A stretch of 64,000 nt of DNA, taken from positions 124,001 to 188,000 of the forward strand of contig NZ_CP039692.1 in the NCBI RefSeq assembly GCF_005145045.1, written 5' to 3'. The stretch is from Agrobacterium larrymoorei (GTDB taxonomy: Bacteria; Pseudomonadota; Alphaproteobacteria; Rhizobiales; Rhizobiaceae). A program made the position numbers and the translations under genes. Positions 34,577 to 43,388 of this stretch are shown one piece after another. Numbering within the stretch: position 1 is the stretch's first letter; each line of letters opens with the position of its first letter. The notes under the pieces are model-generated. The model searched no databases and had not been told where the DNA came from. It saw only the letters and a list, made by a program, of their open reading frames with translations.

Positions 34577-35611
34577 CTATGCTGCAAGCTCGACACTGTT
34601 TCCGGAGCGGGCGCTTTCGATCGCACCGAAAACCATGGCAAGGCTTCGAATATTGTCTTCTCCGGCTGTTTCAGGCGCACGTCCCGTGCGTATAGCCTCA
34701 AGGAAATCGGCAAGGACGCTGGCATGCCCATGCGTTTCCTCCGGCTTCAGCGGCGCAGGAACCTCGACGGGCTGGAACCCGCGGAGCAACCCGTTTTCCT
34801 GACCAGCGACAGAGGCCTTGAACGTTTCCTCACCGTCCCAGGTCAGCATTCCCTTCGTGCCGACGATGCGCCACGCGCTTTCCCAGCTGGTACGCTCCCC
34901 TTCCGCACACCATGAGCCGCGATAGGTGAAGACGACATCGCCTGAAAAGCGGAAGACTGCGTTGGCGCAAGCGCCATGCGCATACCAGGAGCCGGGCGGG
35001 TTTGTTTCTAGGCAATAGACCGACAGCGGCGTCTTGCCGGAGACATAACGTGCAGCATCGAAAGTATGGATTGCCATATCGAGCAGCAGAACATTGTCCA
35101 TCTGCTCACGGAAGCCACCAAAATGCGGACCGATAAAGAAGTCGCAATGAACTGCCGTGATGTCGCCGATCACTCCGCTGTCTACCAAACGGCGCATGCG
35201 GCGGACGCCGGAAATGAAGCGTCTGTTCTGCACCACGGAATGGATTTTGCCAGCCTTCGCAGCGGCGTGGATAAGATCGGCAGCCTCTTCCATGGAGTTT
35301 GCCATGGGCTTCTCGCTTAGTACGTGGCAACCATGAGCAAGTGCGGTGGTGACAACGGAATGCCGTGCGGCTGGAATGACGACATCGAACAGGATGTCGG
35401 CCTGTGTTTCTTCAAGAACGCTGGGCAAATCCGTTCCGGTCACAGCACCGGAAAGACCGAACTCCGTGGCAAGCGCCTGAGCGACTTCAGCATTGAGGTC
35501 TACAAGACCGACAATCTGCAGCGCATCTTTCAGTTCCGGGGTGGATTGAACTGCGCGAAGCCAGCCTTTGGCCATAGCTCCGCACCCACACAAAACGACC
35601 TTGTATGTCAA
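34577..35611 (-). CDS. Gfo/Idh/MocA-family oxidoreductase
   Basis: A 344-aa NAD(P)-dependent dehydrogenase. The N-terminal Rossmann domain begins KVVLCGCGAMAKGW (glycine motif at about 8-13), and the EKPMANS motif (Lys near residue 100) is the family's conserved catalytic/cofactor lysine. The C-terminal alpha/beta domain has the DMAIHTFDAARY helix with the usual His. The start is TTG at 35611, with GGGAGG 5 nt upstream. It is the first gene of the sugar operon, divergent from lacI, with a palindromic operator between them. Confidence 0.92.
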   Translation of the reverse strand: MTYKVVLCGCGAMAKGWLRAVQSTPELKDALQIVGLVDLNAEVAQALATEFGLSGAVTGTDLPSVLEETQADILFDVVIPAARHSVVTTALAHGCHVLSEKPMANSMEEAADLIHAAAKAGKIHSVVQNRRFISGVRRMRRLVDSGVIGDITAVHCDFFIGPHFGGFREQMDNVLLLDMAIHTFDAARYVSGKTPLSVYCLETNPPGSWYAHGACANAVFRFSGDVVFTYRGSWCAEGERTSWESAWRIVGTKGMLTWDGEETFKASVAGQENGLLRGFQPVEVPAPLKPEETHGHASVLADFLEAIRTGRAPETAGEDNIRSLAMVFGAIESARSGNSVELAA

Positions 35612-35655
35612 GAAAACCTCCCATGCACATCTACGGAACCGCGCCTCCTGCGCAA

Positions 35656-35671
35656 CCGTAAACGTTTACGG
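35656..35671. promoter_or_regulatory. LacI-family operator
   Basis: CCGTAAACGTTTACGG is a perfect 16-bp palindrome with the central CG of LacI/GalR-type operators. It lies 45 bp upstream of the dehydrogenase start and 58 bp upstream of the lacI start, so one site probably controls both directions. Confidence 0.85.
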
Positions 35672-35728
35672 AAACTATGGACATATCTGATATTTTGTCA
35701 ATACTGGCGTGACCCAAGAAAATGAACG

Positions 35729-36754
35729 ATGGATATCCGCATGAAGGGCATACGCCAGTTAGCCGAGCATCTCGACATCTCTATCGGCACCGTTTCGCGC
35801 GCCCTCAACGGCAAGGCAGACGTCAATCCACAAACCCGCCAGCGTGTTCTCCAAGCGGCTGAAAAGCTTGGATATGTTGCCAACCAATCTGGGCGTTCGC
35901 TGCGCAAGGGCTCGACCGGCGTTATCGGTTTCATGATGCAGACCGGCCCGGAAATTACCGGTCAGGGCGATACGTTCTTCATGAGCGTTTTCGATGGCGT
36001 GCAGACGGTGCTGGCCCGGCACAATCTCGATCTCGTCGCGCTTCTCTGCTCCTCATCCGAGGATCCCGACGCCTATCTTCAACGCACCGTCGCGCGCGGA
36101 TTTGCCGATGCGATCATTCTTTCCGCCACTCGCCGAAACGATGCCCGTTTCGAGCTTCTGGACCGGCACAAGATACCGTTCATCTCGCTTGGCCGAAGCC
36201 TGACGGATGTCGGACAACCCTGGATCGATCTTGATTTCGAAGGCATGGCCGATGCCACGATGGAGCGTTTTATCCGTGCGGGGCACACGGAGATCGGCGT
36301 GATCTGGCCGGATGGCGATCTGAACCTGGGTTACGTATTCATCGAGCGATGCCGCCATGTGTTGGGCAGGCATGGCCTGAGCCTGCGCGATGAGAACATC
36401 TTTCGCGCAAAACCGAGCGAATCCGGTGGGTATGCCGTAGCCCGGCAGATTGCCGCTGCCCCTTCCCGGCCCTCAGCCATCACCCTCGTCAACGAAACAC
36501 TGGTAACGGGGCTTTACAAGGGGCTGGAAGAATCCGGCCTGCGCCCGGGAAAAGACATAGCGATTGTGGGGCGCCACAGTCCTCACACGCAATTTCTGTC
36601 TCCATCGCTGACGGGGTTCAACCTTTCTCTTCGCGATCTCGGCGTCGGGCTTGCAGAGGCATTGCTTTCGGTAATGCCTGCATTTCAGGAAAATTACTCC
36701 GTGAATTCCCGTCAGCTATGGCCAATGGATTTGATCGAGGGTGAGAGCGGCTGA
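35729..36754 (+). CDS. LacI-family transcriptional regulator
   Basis: A 341-aa repressor: an N-terminal HTH (GIRQLAEHLDISIGTVSRALNGKADVNPQTRQRVLQAA, about 7-45) with the hinge, then a periplasmic-binding-protein-like sensor domain (about 60-335). An ATG at 35741 is an alternative start. It is divergent from the carbohydrate operon, with a perfect palindrome in the gap. The end (DLIEGESG) is short. The inducer is probably the imported sugar or its oxidised product. Confidence 0.94.
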   Translation: MDIRMKGIRQLAEHLDISIGTVSRALNGKADVNPQTRQRVLQAAEKLGYVANQSGRSLRKGSTGVIGFMMQTGPEITGQGDTFFMSVFDGVQTVLARHNLDLVALLCSSSEDPDAYLQRTVARGFADAIILSATRRNDARFELLDRHKIPFISLGRSLTDVGQPWIDLDFEGMADATMERFIRAGHTEIGVIWPDGDLNLGYVFIERCRHVLGRHGLSLRDENIFRAKPSESGGYAVARQIAAAPSRPSAITLVNETLVTGLYKGLEESGLRPGKDIAIVGRHSPHTQFLSPSLTGFNLSLRDLGVGLAEALLSVMPAFQENYSVNSRQLWPMDLIEGESG

Positions 36755-36777
36755 GCTTCGAGCAAATCCCAGCCGCT
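36746..36777. terminator. Hairpin between convergent lacI and opine dehydrogenase genes
   Basis: AGCGGCTG (36746-36753) pairs with CAGCCGCT (36770-36777) across a 16-nt loop that includes the end of the lacI stop codon. The position between convergent genes suggests a bidirectional terminator, but no clean T-run is present. Confidence 0.4.
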
Positions 36778-36785
36778 GTCATTGT

Positions 36786-37865
36786 TCAGATCGAAAAACC
36801 GCTATCGCACAGCCGCTTCAGATCGTCGGAATTCAACCGCTCAAGCGCGAGATCAGGCAGTATGTCGTTGTCTTCTGCAAGATCATGGTTGACGGCAGCT
36901 GAGAACAGCTTGATGCCCGCCTCATGCAGCGGGGCTGGCTTCCCCGAAATGCGACCAAGCAATACGGTTGGAAGCAATCCGAACGGGACATCCTCATAAA
37001 TATACCGGCTATCGATGGTGGATGGCCCCATGCCGCCACGCCCTTCGCGGTGCATCTGCTGGTTCATCTCCGAAACAGACCCCATGGGGACGTGGAAGGA
37101 CAGCGAAAAGTGTTCCCGAACCGTCTTCACGGCAAGACCGAAGTGTTCGGCGATGGCCAGACGCTCCGCGTCCAGCGCCTCGATCAGATAGCCCACTGCG
37201 GGCGTAACGTGCTCACCCTGCCCCCAGTTTTCACCCTTTTCCATGCGCGTCAGATTGAACATCGCGATGCCGAGATGGTTCTGCGGGTTGAGGTTGGAAA
37301 GGGCGATCGCCAGCAATCCGTCACGCTCCACGAACCGGTCGCCGAACAGCGTGTCGCATAGTTTCTTGCCTGCAGCAGCCGCCGACTTCGGCAATGTGGC
37401 GAAGTCCACCTTCTGGCGGACGGTATTTACCGAAACGCTTGCGCCATCTGCCTGTTTTCGCCCGGTCAGCAAGGTCGTTCCCCACACAATAATTGGCAAG
37501 GATATGCCGCGGGCGGCAAGCCGCTCGGAAAGGTAAAGCGCACCGAAGGAACTGTGGGAACTGATTAGAACCGGCTGCCCCTCTACCAGATGCGGAAGAG
37601 CGGCATCGAATACCTCACGATGACCATTGGCGGGCAGCGCGATCAAGACGGCATCCGCACCGGAGACCGCCTCACCGCACGAGGCGCTTGTCTCTATCGT
37701 CCCGGAAAAGGAAAAAGCTCCGGTCGCGGTGAGCGGAGTGCCACTGGCGAGAACCTTGGTGCCGGCACCAGATGGCGACCACATGACAGGCGTGTGCCCA
37801 GCCTGGCCAAGAAATGCCGCCATGCCGAACGCAATCGAGCCTGCACCGAGTATAGCAATCCGCAT
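36786..37865 (-). CDS. Opine dehydrogenase-family (octopine/nopaline type) NAD(P) enzyme
   Basis: A 359-aa enzyme with an N-terminal Rossmann fold (GAGSIAFG, 7-14) and a C-terminal helical octopine-dehydrogenase domain. The conserved catalytic His is probably in NPQNHLGIAMFN, with the typical SFHVPMGSVSEM and FGLLPTVLLG segments. Opine dehydrogenases join or split an amino acid and a 2-oxo acid by reductive or oxidative N-C bond chemistry. The ATG has AGGAAG upstream. It is divergent from a LysR gene that leads a polyamine/opine-type importer, so an oxidative, catabolic role on an imported opine-like compound is likely. It is a normal bacterial gene and no T-DNA border is seen. Confidence 0.87.
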   Translation of the reverse strand: MRIAILGAGSIAFGMAAFLGQAGHTPVMWSPSGAGTKVLASGTPLTATGAFSFSGTIETSASCGEAVSGADAVLIALPANGHREVFDAALPHLVEGQPVLISSHSSFGALYLSERLAARGISLPIIVWGTTLLTGRKQADGASVSVNTVRQKVDFATLPKSAAAAGKKLCDTLFGDRFVERDGLLAIALSNLNPQNHLGIAMFNLTRMEKGENWGQGEHVTPAVGYLIEALDAERLAIAEHFGLAVKTVREHFSLSFHVPMGSVSEMNQQMHREGRGGMGPSTIDSRYIYEDVPFGLLPTVLLGRISGKPAPLHEAGIKLFSAAVNHDLAEDNDILPDLALERLNSDDLKRLCDSGFSI

Positions 37866-38203
37866 CCAATTCTTCCTTTCACACCATTACAGTCTGCTCA
37901 CGCGCTCCTTTAAAGCTCATCATGCGGCCAGGGAGAAACCGGCAAACCGCATTAAGGTGAACACTGTTGCCCAACTGCATCAGCAGCGGGAACATCAGGC
38001 CGTCTGTAAATTTCGGAGCGATGCCGACAAGATAGGCTAACCCTGCAAGTGGAACAGGCAGCGTGATCACCACACAAGCTTCGCTTTTCAACGGCGTCTA
38101 ATTTGCCCCCCTCACCGCATATCTTTTGCGCATTTTGCTTCTGGGAAGGTTACATTTTTCCCGCTCTCTCCCCAGAACGAAAATTTGTCTTTTGTCACTA
38201 GCG

Positions 38204-38216
38204 CATATGATGCGTT
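38204..38216. promoter_or_regulatory. Inverted repeat, candidate LysR site 1
   Basis: CGCAT-ATG-ATGCG is a perfect 5-bp inverted repeat with a 3-bp spacer. Its core GCAT-N3-ATGC recurs 37 bp downstream. It lies 47 bp upstream of the lysR start. Confidence 0.45.
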
Positions 38217-38239
38217 TAATGCACACTGAATTTGTCACA

Positions 38240-38254
38240 ATGCATAGGATGCAT
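38240..38254. promoter_or_regulatory. Inverted repeat, candidate LysR site 2
   Basis: ATGCAT-AGG-ATGCAT is a 6-bp inverted repeat with a 3-bp spacer, ending 8 bp before the lysR start codon. A protein bound here would block lysR expression, which fits autorepression. Confidence 0.45.
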
Positions 38255-38262
38255 GATATCCC

Positions 38263-39231
38263 ATGGAGATACGTGAACTTGAGGCATTTCTGGCCGTCAT
38301 GTCCGCCGGTAGCATTACCGGGGCGGCTCGTCTTTTGGACCGGTCTCAGTCGCAGGTAACGCGGCTCATTCAGGATTTGGAAACGACGCTTGGTTTTCCG
38401 CTTTTCGATCGCAACGGACCCAAGATCAGCCCCAGCGAAAAAGGCATCGCTTTTCATTCCGAGGCAGAGCGTTTTCTTGGCGGCATAGAGCATCTGCGCG
38501 AGCGTGCGCGCCTGATCGCGGAAAAAGCGCCCGCACCGATTGAAATTGCTGCAACGCCAGCTTTTGCCAGCGGCATCATGCCGCTTGCCTTGGCGGAACT
38601 TCCCGAAGCGCTTCTGCCGCCGACGATTTTTTTAAGAAGCATGCCTGCGGAGGCAGCGGTTCAGGCCGTGCTGGGCAGAACGGCAGATTTCTGCATCACC
38701 TCTCTTCCAGCGGAGCAGCCGGGCCTAGAGGCGCATGGATATTTCGAAGGTCGATGCGTAGCGGCGATCTCCCCTAACGATCCGCTTGCCGCAAAAGACG
38801 TGATATCCATTGCCGATCTGGCGGATCGGACGATCATCACCATGGCAAACCCATTTCGGTTGCGCCGCCGCGTGGATCAGGCGCTGGAAGCCGCCAATGT
38901 CCGCGCAAAGAGGATCATCGCCACAAGTGCGGCGATGAACGCGGTGCAGATCGCATCGACTGGCATGGGCGTTGCCATAGTTGAGCCCATCACCGCCTAT
39001 GGCCTCAAGCCAGCGCAAGTCGAAGTGCGCCCGCTGGATGTCAATATTCCGTTTCTGTGGGCGATCTTCTCGGCAGCGTCCAGACCGCTATCCGAAACGG
39101 CGCAGCAACTGATCCAGCTGACGATCCGCATTACCGCCGCGCGCATTCCGGACTTCACCGCGCATGATCCCCGCAAGACGGGACGCGTCGCCGACATGAC
39201 CTATGGCGGAGGCTCCGACGAAAGCCCGTAA
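38263..39231 (+). CDS. LysR-family transcriptional regulator
   Basis: A 322-aa regulator: the N-terminal winged HTH (MEIRELEAFLAVMSAGSITGAARLLDRSQSQVTRLIQDLE) and a two-lobed effector domain (about 90-290). The ATG at 38263 is the only reasonable start; the Shine-Dalgarno is weak. It is co-oriented with the importer operon (62 bp to the binding-protein gene) and divergent from the opine dehydrogenase gene, so it probably controls both. Confidence 0.94.
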   Translation: MEIRELEAFLAVMSAGSITGAARLLDRSQSQVTRLIQDLETTLGFPLFDRNGPKISPSEKGIAFHSEAERFLGGIEHLRERARLIAEKAPAPIEIAATPAFASGIMPLALAELPEALLPPTIFLRSMPAEAAVQAVLGRTADFCITSLPAEQPGLEAHGYFEGRCVAAISPNDPLAAKDVISIADLADRTIITMANPFRLRRRVDQALEAANVRAKRIIATSAAMNAVQIASTGMGVAIVEPITAYGLKPAQVEVRPLDVNIPFLWAIFSAASRPLSETAQQLIQLTIRITAARIPDFTAHDPRKTGRVADMTYGGGSDESP

Positions 39232-39293
39232 CGATGTGACGTCGAACTTCACAAACCGAATTTCAAATTGCCAACACGAACAAGGAGAGTGCC

Positions 39294-40394
39294 ATGACAT
39301 TTTCAGTAACAACGCGCCGTTCTACTTTGAAGCTTCTGGCTGCCGGTACCGGCATGCTCGCGGCCCCCGGCCTCATCCGCTCGGCCAGCGCGCAGAGCAA
39401 GGTCGTCAACATCACGACTTACGACAAGTTCGTGCCGCAGTCCTTCATCGATCAGTTCCAGAAGGACACCGGCATCGAGGTTCGCATCCGCCTGACGGAC
39501 GATCAGGGCAAGCAGTACAATCTGCTCTCGGCTGAAGGCGCTACCCCTTCCACCGATATCGTGACAGTTACGGGACACCGCCTTTCGCAGTTCATTTCCT
39601 CCAACCTGCTGTCGCCGCTGGATACGGGCAGGCTGAAGAACTGGGACAAGCTCGCATCCGCCTATAAGGGTGCCAAGCAGCTGACGATCGATGGCTCGGT
39701 CTACGGCCTGCCGCTTCTGGCCGGCTTCGAAGGCCTTGCCAGAAACACCGATTACACCAAGCCTTCCGATACATGGGGCACGATGTTCGATGACGAATAT
39801 AAGGGCCTGACGTCCTACATCATCACCGACTTCCTGTCCCTGACGATGCTTTATCAGGGCAATGACGGGGACTACGTGACTTATGAAGGCAAGAAGGATG
39901 TAGCCCAGGCAGCGACAAACAAGGCGCGCGACTTCCTCATCGCCAACAAGGACAAGGTGCGTAAATATTACGATGCCGGTTCCGAGGTGCAGCAGATGTT
40001 CCTCAACGAGGACGTCTATATTGCGCAGGCATGGTCCGGCCCGACGGCAAAGCTCATCATGGAAGGCCACCCAATCGAGCTTTCGGTTCCGAAGGAAGGG
40101 ACCTATGGCTTCCTGTATTCCTTCAACGTCGTGAAGAACGCACCGAATGCTGACGCGGCTTACACCTTCCTCGACGCCATCCTGTCGTCACCAGAAATCG
40201 GTGCATCGATGGTGCGTCAGTCGGGCTTCGCCTCTGCCTTCGACGGCGTCGACAAGATTTTGAACGACCGCGAACGCGCGGCGATGGCTCTGCCGCAGGA
40301 TCAGGTGGAGCGGATCAAGTTCTTCAGCTCCATCAACCGCGCCATGAAGAACGAATTGATCGACCGCGCCGCAGCCGAAATCAAGGCCGCTTAA
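39294..40394 (+). CDS. Polyamine/opine-type ABC importer substrate-binding protein (PotD-like)
   Basis: A 366-aa periplasmic binding protein. The N-terminus TTRRSTLKLLAAGTGMLAAPG is a Tat-type signal (twin Arg), with cleavage expected after ASA (about residue 34). The mature chain (KVVNITTYDKFVPQSFIDQF) has the layout of the spermidine/putrescine and 2-aminoethylphosphonate type. AAGGAG lies upstream of the ATG. It is followed after 79 bp, containing a stem-loop, by the first permease gene. A charged amino compound such as an opine or polyamine derivative is the likely cargo. Confidence 0.92.
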   Translation: MTFSVTTRRSTLKLLAAGTGMLAAPGLIRSASAQSKVVNITTYDKFVPQSFIDQFQKDTGIEVRIRLTDDQGKQYNLLSAEGATPSTDIVTVTGHRLSQFISSNLLSPLDTGRLKNWDKLASAYKGAKQLTIDGSVYGLPLLAGFEGLARNTDYTKPSDTWGTMFDDEYKGLTSYIITDFLSLTMLYQGNDGDYVTYEGKKDVAQAATNKARDFLIANKDKVRKYYDAGSEVQQMFLNEDVYIAQAWSGPTAKLIMEGHPIELSVPKEGTYGFLYSFNVVKNAPNADAAYTFLDAILSSPEIGASMVRQSGFASAFDGVDKILNDRERAAMALPQDQVERIKFFSSINRAMKNELIDRAAAEIKAA

Positions 40395-40414
40395 CGCATC
40401 GCGACTTCGAACAT

Positions 40415-40437
40415 GGGATCGGCGCCAAGCCGGTCCC
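40415..40437 (+). other. Stem-loop in the binding-protein/permease gap (importer 4)
   Basis: GGGATCGGC (40415-40423) pairs with GCCGGTCCC (40429-40437) around a 5-nt loop, with one G-U pair. No T-run follows. The position is equivalent to the stem-loops of the other four importers. Confidence 0.6.
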
Positions 40438-40473
40438 GCACCAATAAAAGCTTGTCCAGAGCTGGGAACGAAG

Positions 40474-41457
40474 ATGGTGGATACGACAATGACGAGGAAC
40501 CGACAGACCGCCCCTCCAACGCGGCAGAATTACGCCGGATGGATTGGCACCGTCGCAGGCTCAAGCCTCTATTCGAATACGATTGGACGCCTTGCCGACA
40601 GCCGCAAGGCGCGTCTTGCGCTGCTTGCGGGCTTTCCGTTGCTGTGGCTGCTTTCCCTGCATATCGGCCCGATTTTGCAGATGGCCAATATCAGCTTCAT
40701 GGCAGATTATCCGCCTCAGCCGAATGCCAGCACGACCTATACGCTGGCCAACTATCAGCTGTTTTTCTCGGATTCCATTTACGTCATGCCCTTCGTCCGC
40801 AGCCTGATTTTTGCGGCGGTGGTGACTATATCGACACTGGTGATTGTCTACCCGGTCGCCTATTACGTCGCCAAAGTGTTGCAGCCCAAACAGCGTATGC
40901 GCGCACTTTTGCTGCTGCTCATCCCGTTCTGGGCGGGTGAGCTGATCAGAACATTTTCCGTCATCATGCTGTTGGCCAATCGCGGCGCGGTGAATGTCGT
41001 ACTGCGCGAACTCGGCTTCATCGACCGCCCCATACCGATGCTCTATACCTCGTTTTCGCTGAGCTTCGGTGTCATCTATCTTCTGTCGCTTTACATGCTG
41101 CTGCCGCTCTATTCGGCAATCGAAAAAATTCCGCCACAGCTTGTCCACGCTGCCGCAGATCTCGGAGCCAGCCCTTTCCAGCGCTTCAAGCGCGTGATCC
41201 TGCCGCTTTCCAAGGACGGCATCGTCTCAGGATGCAGCCTCGTCTATCTGACATCGGTCGGCGTTTTCGCGGCCCCGCTTCTGCTCGGCGGTCCAAACGC
41301 AGTGATCTTCCCGGAAGTGATCGCGACGCTGTTCCACTCCTCCAACGACAAATGGCCAGAGGGTGCCGCCTTCGCCATGCTGATGCTTGCTGTTTCGCTG
41401 ACGACAGTGGGGCTTTTCATGCGGGTCGTCGGCGGTCGTTCTGTTCGGTTGATGTAG
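40474..41457 (+). CDS. ABC importer permease (PotB-like)
   Basis: A 327-aa inner-membrane permease. A polar N-terminal extension of about 45 residues precedes six helices (first LALLAGFPLLWLLSLHIGPIL). The EAA-type loop is HAAADLGASPFQRFKRVILPLSKDG. The ATG at 40474 follows GGGAACGAAG. It is 10 bp from the second permease gene. Confidence 0.93.
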   Translation: MVDTTMTRNRQTAPPTRQNYAGWIGTVAGSSLYSNTIGRLADSRKARLALLAGFPLLWLLSLHIGPILQMANISFMADYPPQPNASTTYTLANYQLFFSDSIYVMPFVRSLIFAAVVTISTLVIVYPVAYYVAKVLQPKQRMRALLLLLIPFWAGELIRTFSVIMLLANRGAVNVVLRELGFIDRPIPMLYTSFSLSFGVIYLLSLYMLLPLYSAIEKIPPQLVHAAADLGASPFQRFKRVILPLSKDGIVSGCSLVYLTSVGVFAAPLLLGGPNAVIFPEVIATLFHSSNDKWPEGAAFAMLMLAVSLTTVGLFMRVVGGRSVRLM

Positions 41458-41467
41458 GGAGATCGAC

Positions 41468-42259
41468 ATGCGTTCCACTTTCAACGATCTTCCAAAAACA
41501 GCCCTCAGCGCCAGCTACTGGCTCTTCGTCATCTATCTGCTTCTGCCGCTCGCGCTGATGATGGCGATGAGCTTCAAGGACGCCAACTTCATTGCCTTCC
41601 CCATCTCCAGCTGGACGCTGGACTGGTATGCGAAGGTATTACAGGACAAGCAGTTCATCGATGCCTCGCTCTATTCCATCGGCATCGCGCTTGCCACCAC
41701 CATCGCGGCAACGGTGGTCGGCGTCTGGATTGCGCTTCTGATCACGACCGAGGGTATCAAGGGCAAGGCTATTCTCTTTGCGCTGGCCTGTCTTCCCGCC
41801 GTCGTGCCGGGGCTGATCAACGCCATTTCGATGCGCATCTTCATCCGCGTTATCGATATCCCAACAGGCACGTTTGCGATCATTCTCTCGCACACCGTCC
41901 ACGCCGTGCCCTTCGTGGTCATCATGGTGCTGACGCGCCTGCGCTCCATGCCCGCCAATCTGGTGGATGCGGCGCGCGATCTTGGGGCGGACGCCTTCAT
42001 CGCGTTCCTGCGCGTGACCATCCCCTACCTTATGCCAGCGCTTGTAGGCGGCATGATTTTTTGCGTGCTGACCAGTATCGACGACTTCGTGCGCACCTTC
42101 TTCCTTGGAGGGTACAAGCCTACCTTGCCGATGCTGATATTCGCCAAGGTGCAAGGCGGCATGTCGCCGGAAATCAACGCCATGGCGACCATTGTGCTGA
42201 TCGCCACCGCCGCCGTCGGCCTTTATGCCGAACATTTCACCCGCCGTTCGAGGAGCTGA
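41468..42259 (+). CDS. ABC importer permease (PotC-like)
   Basis: A 263-aa inner-membrane permease with six helices (first at about 17-35). The EAA-type loop is DAARDLGADAFIAFLRVTIPYLMP. The ATG has GGGAG 6 nt upstream. It partners the PotB-like protein and is 4 bp from the ATPase gene. Confidence 0.93.
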   Translation: MRSTFNDLPKTALSASYWLFVIYLLLPLALMMAMSFKDANFIAFPISSWTLDWYAKVLQDKQFIDASLYSIGIALATTIAATVVGVWIALLITTEGIKGKAILFALACLPAVVPGLINAISMRIFIRVIDIPTGTFAIILSHTVHAVPFVVIMVLTRLRSMPANLVDAARDLGADAFIAFLRVTIPYLMPALVGGMIFCVLTSIDDFVRTFFLGGYKPTLPMLIFAKVQGGMSPEINAMATIVLIATAAVGLYAEHFTRRSRS

Positions 42260-42263
42260 GGCC

Positions 42264-43334
42264 ATGCAGCCAGTTGTTCATTTTAAAAACGTCAACAAGT
42301 CCTACGGCCCAGCACTTGCGGTGGATGATCTCGATCTTGCCATTGAGCCGGGCCAGTTCGTCACGCTGCTCGGCCCCTCCGGCTGCGGCAAGTCCACCAC
42401 ACTTCGCATGTTGGGCGGCTTCGAAGCCCCATCCTCTGGCGAAATCTATCTCGACGGCAAGGCGATTTCGCACCTGCCGCCGAACAAGCGCAACGTCAAT
42501 ATCGTGTTTCAGGACTATGCCCTGTTCCCGCATTTGACTGTCGCGCGCAACATCGCCTTCGGGCTGGAACTGAAGGGCATGGATTCCGCCTCCATCCACA
42601 AACGGGTGATGGAGCTGCTCGGCCTCGTCAAATTGCAGGACTTTGCCGACCGCATGCCGGACCAGCTGTCCGGTGGCCAGCGCCAGCGCGTGGCCCTGAT
42701 GCGGGCGCTCGCACCCGACCCAAATGTTCTCCTGCTGGACGAGCCGCTGTCTGCGCTGGACGCGAAGCTGCGCCACGAAATGCAGATCGAACTGAAAGCC
42801 ATCCAGAAGACGACCGGCAAGACCTTCATCTTCGTGACCCATGATCAGGAAGAAGCGCTGACCATGTCGGACGTCGTCGTGGTGATGAACAAGGGCCGCA
42901 TCGAGCAGATGGGTTCGCCTGGTGATCTCTACGCCAGACCGCGCAGCCGCTTCGTCGCAGACTTCATCGGCCAGAGCAATTTCCTTGAAACGACCGTTAA
43001 ATCCGTCGAGGGCGATATAGCAACACTTGAATGGCTGGGTCTGCCAATCCACGCCGTGACAAATGGCAGCCGCCATACGCCGGGCAACAAGGCCGTGGTT
43101 GCTCTAAGGCCGGAAGCCATTTCCTGCCTTTCGCAAAAGCCAGCAGAACGATTTGCCTTGAAGGGTCGCATCGAAAACCGGGTGTTCAAGGGTGCGCATA
43201 CCGTTCTCTCGGTCACGCTGGACAACGGAGCGACGCTCGTCGCGCAGATCGATCCTGTTTCACTATCGCATCTCAGTAGTGATGATGTCTGGGTGACATG
43301 GCGGGATCAGGACGCAGTCCTGTTGGTGGATTGA
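42264..43334 (+). CDS. ABC importer ATPase (PotA-like)
   Basis: A 356-aa ATPase: Walker A GPSGCGKST (about 36-44), Q-loop FQDYALFPHLTV, signature LSGGQRQRVAL, Walker B VLLLDEPLSALD, and a C-terminal TOBE domain (about 280-356). The ATG at 42264 follows GGAGCTGAGG just after the permease stop; an upstream in-frame start would overlap the permease gene. It completes importer 4. Confidence 0.95.
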   Translation: MQPVVHFKNVNKSYGPALAVDDLDLAIEPGQFVTLLGPSGCGKSTTLRMLGGFEAPSSGEIYLDGKAISHLPPNKRNVNIVFQDYALFPHLTVARNIAFGLELKGMDSASIHKRVMELLGLVKLQDFADRMPDQLSGGQRQRVALMRALAPDPNVLLLDEPLSALDAKLRHEMQIELKAIQKTTGKTFIFVTHDQEEALTMSDVVVVMNKGRIEQMGSPGDLYARPRSRFVADFIGQSNFLETTVKSVEGDIATLEWLGLPIHAVTNGSRHTPGNKAVVALRPEAISCLSQKPAERFALKGRIENRVFKGAHTVLSVTLDNGATLVAQIDPVSLSHLSSDDVWVTWRDQDAVLLVD

Positions 43335-43388
43335 TCATGGCGTCTCTCTTTCCAAGCGCGACCTCTTTTTCTTTCAGGAGACGACCTG

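Larger units (their letters stand above)
37866..38262. other. 397-bp divergent intergenic region (opine dehydrogenase / lysR)
   Basis: No convincing gene is present. A 70-aa minus-strand frame (37879-38091) has a hydrophobic stretch but no recognised homology and no clear start signal, so I did not call it. The lysR-proximal third is AT-rich and holds two inverted repeats of the same design (38204 and 38240), likely regulator sites. Promoters for both directions must lie here. Confidence 0.6.

Noticed and set aside
36786..37865. Opine synthase from a T-DNA
   Set aside because: It has a bacterial ribosome site and a LysR-linked divergent promoter, and I see no T-DNA border repeat or eukaryotic signals.
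37879..38091. 70-aa minus-strand frame
   Set aside because: No recognised family, no clear start signal, and it lies in a divergent control region.
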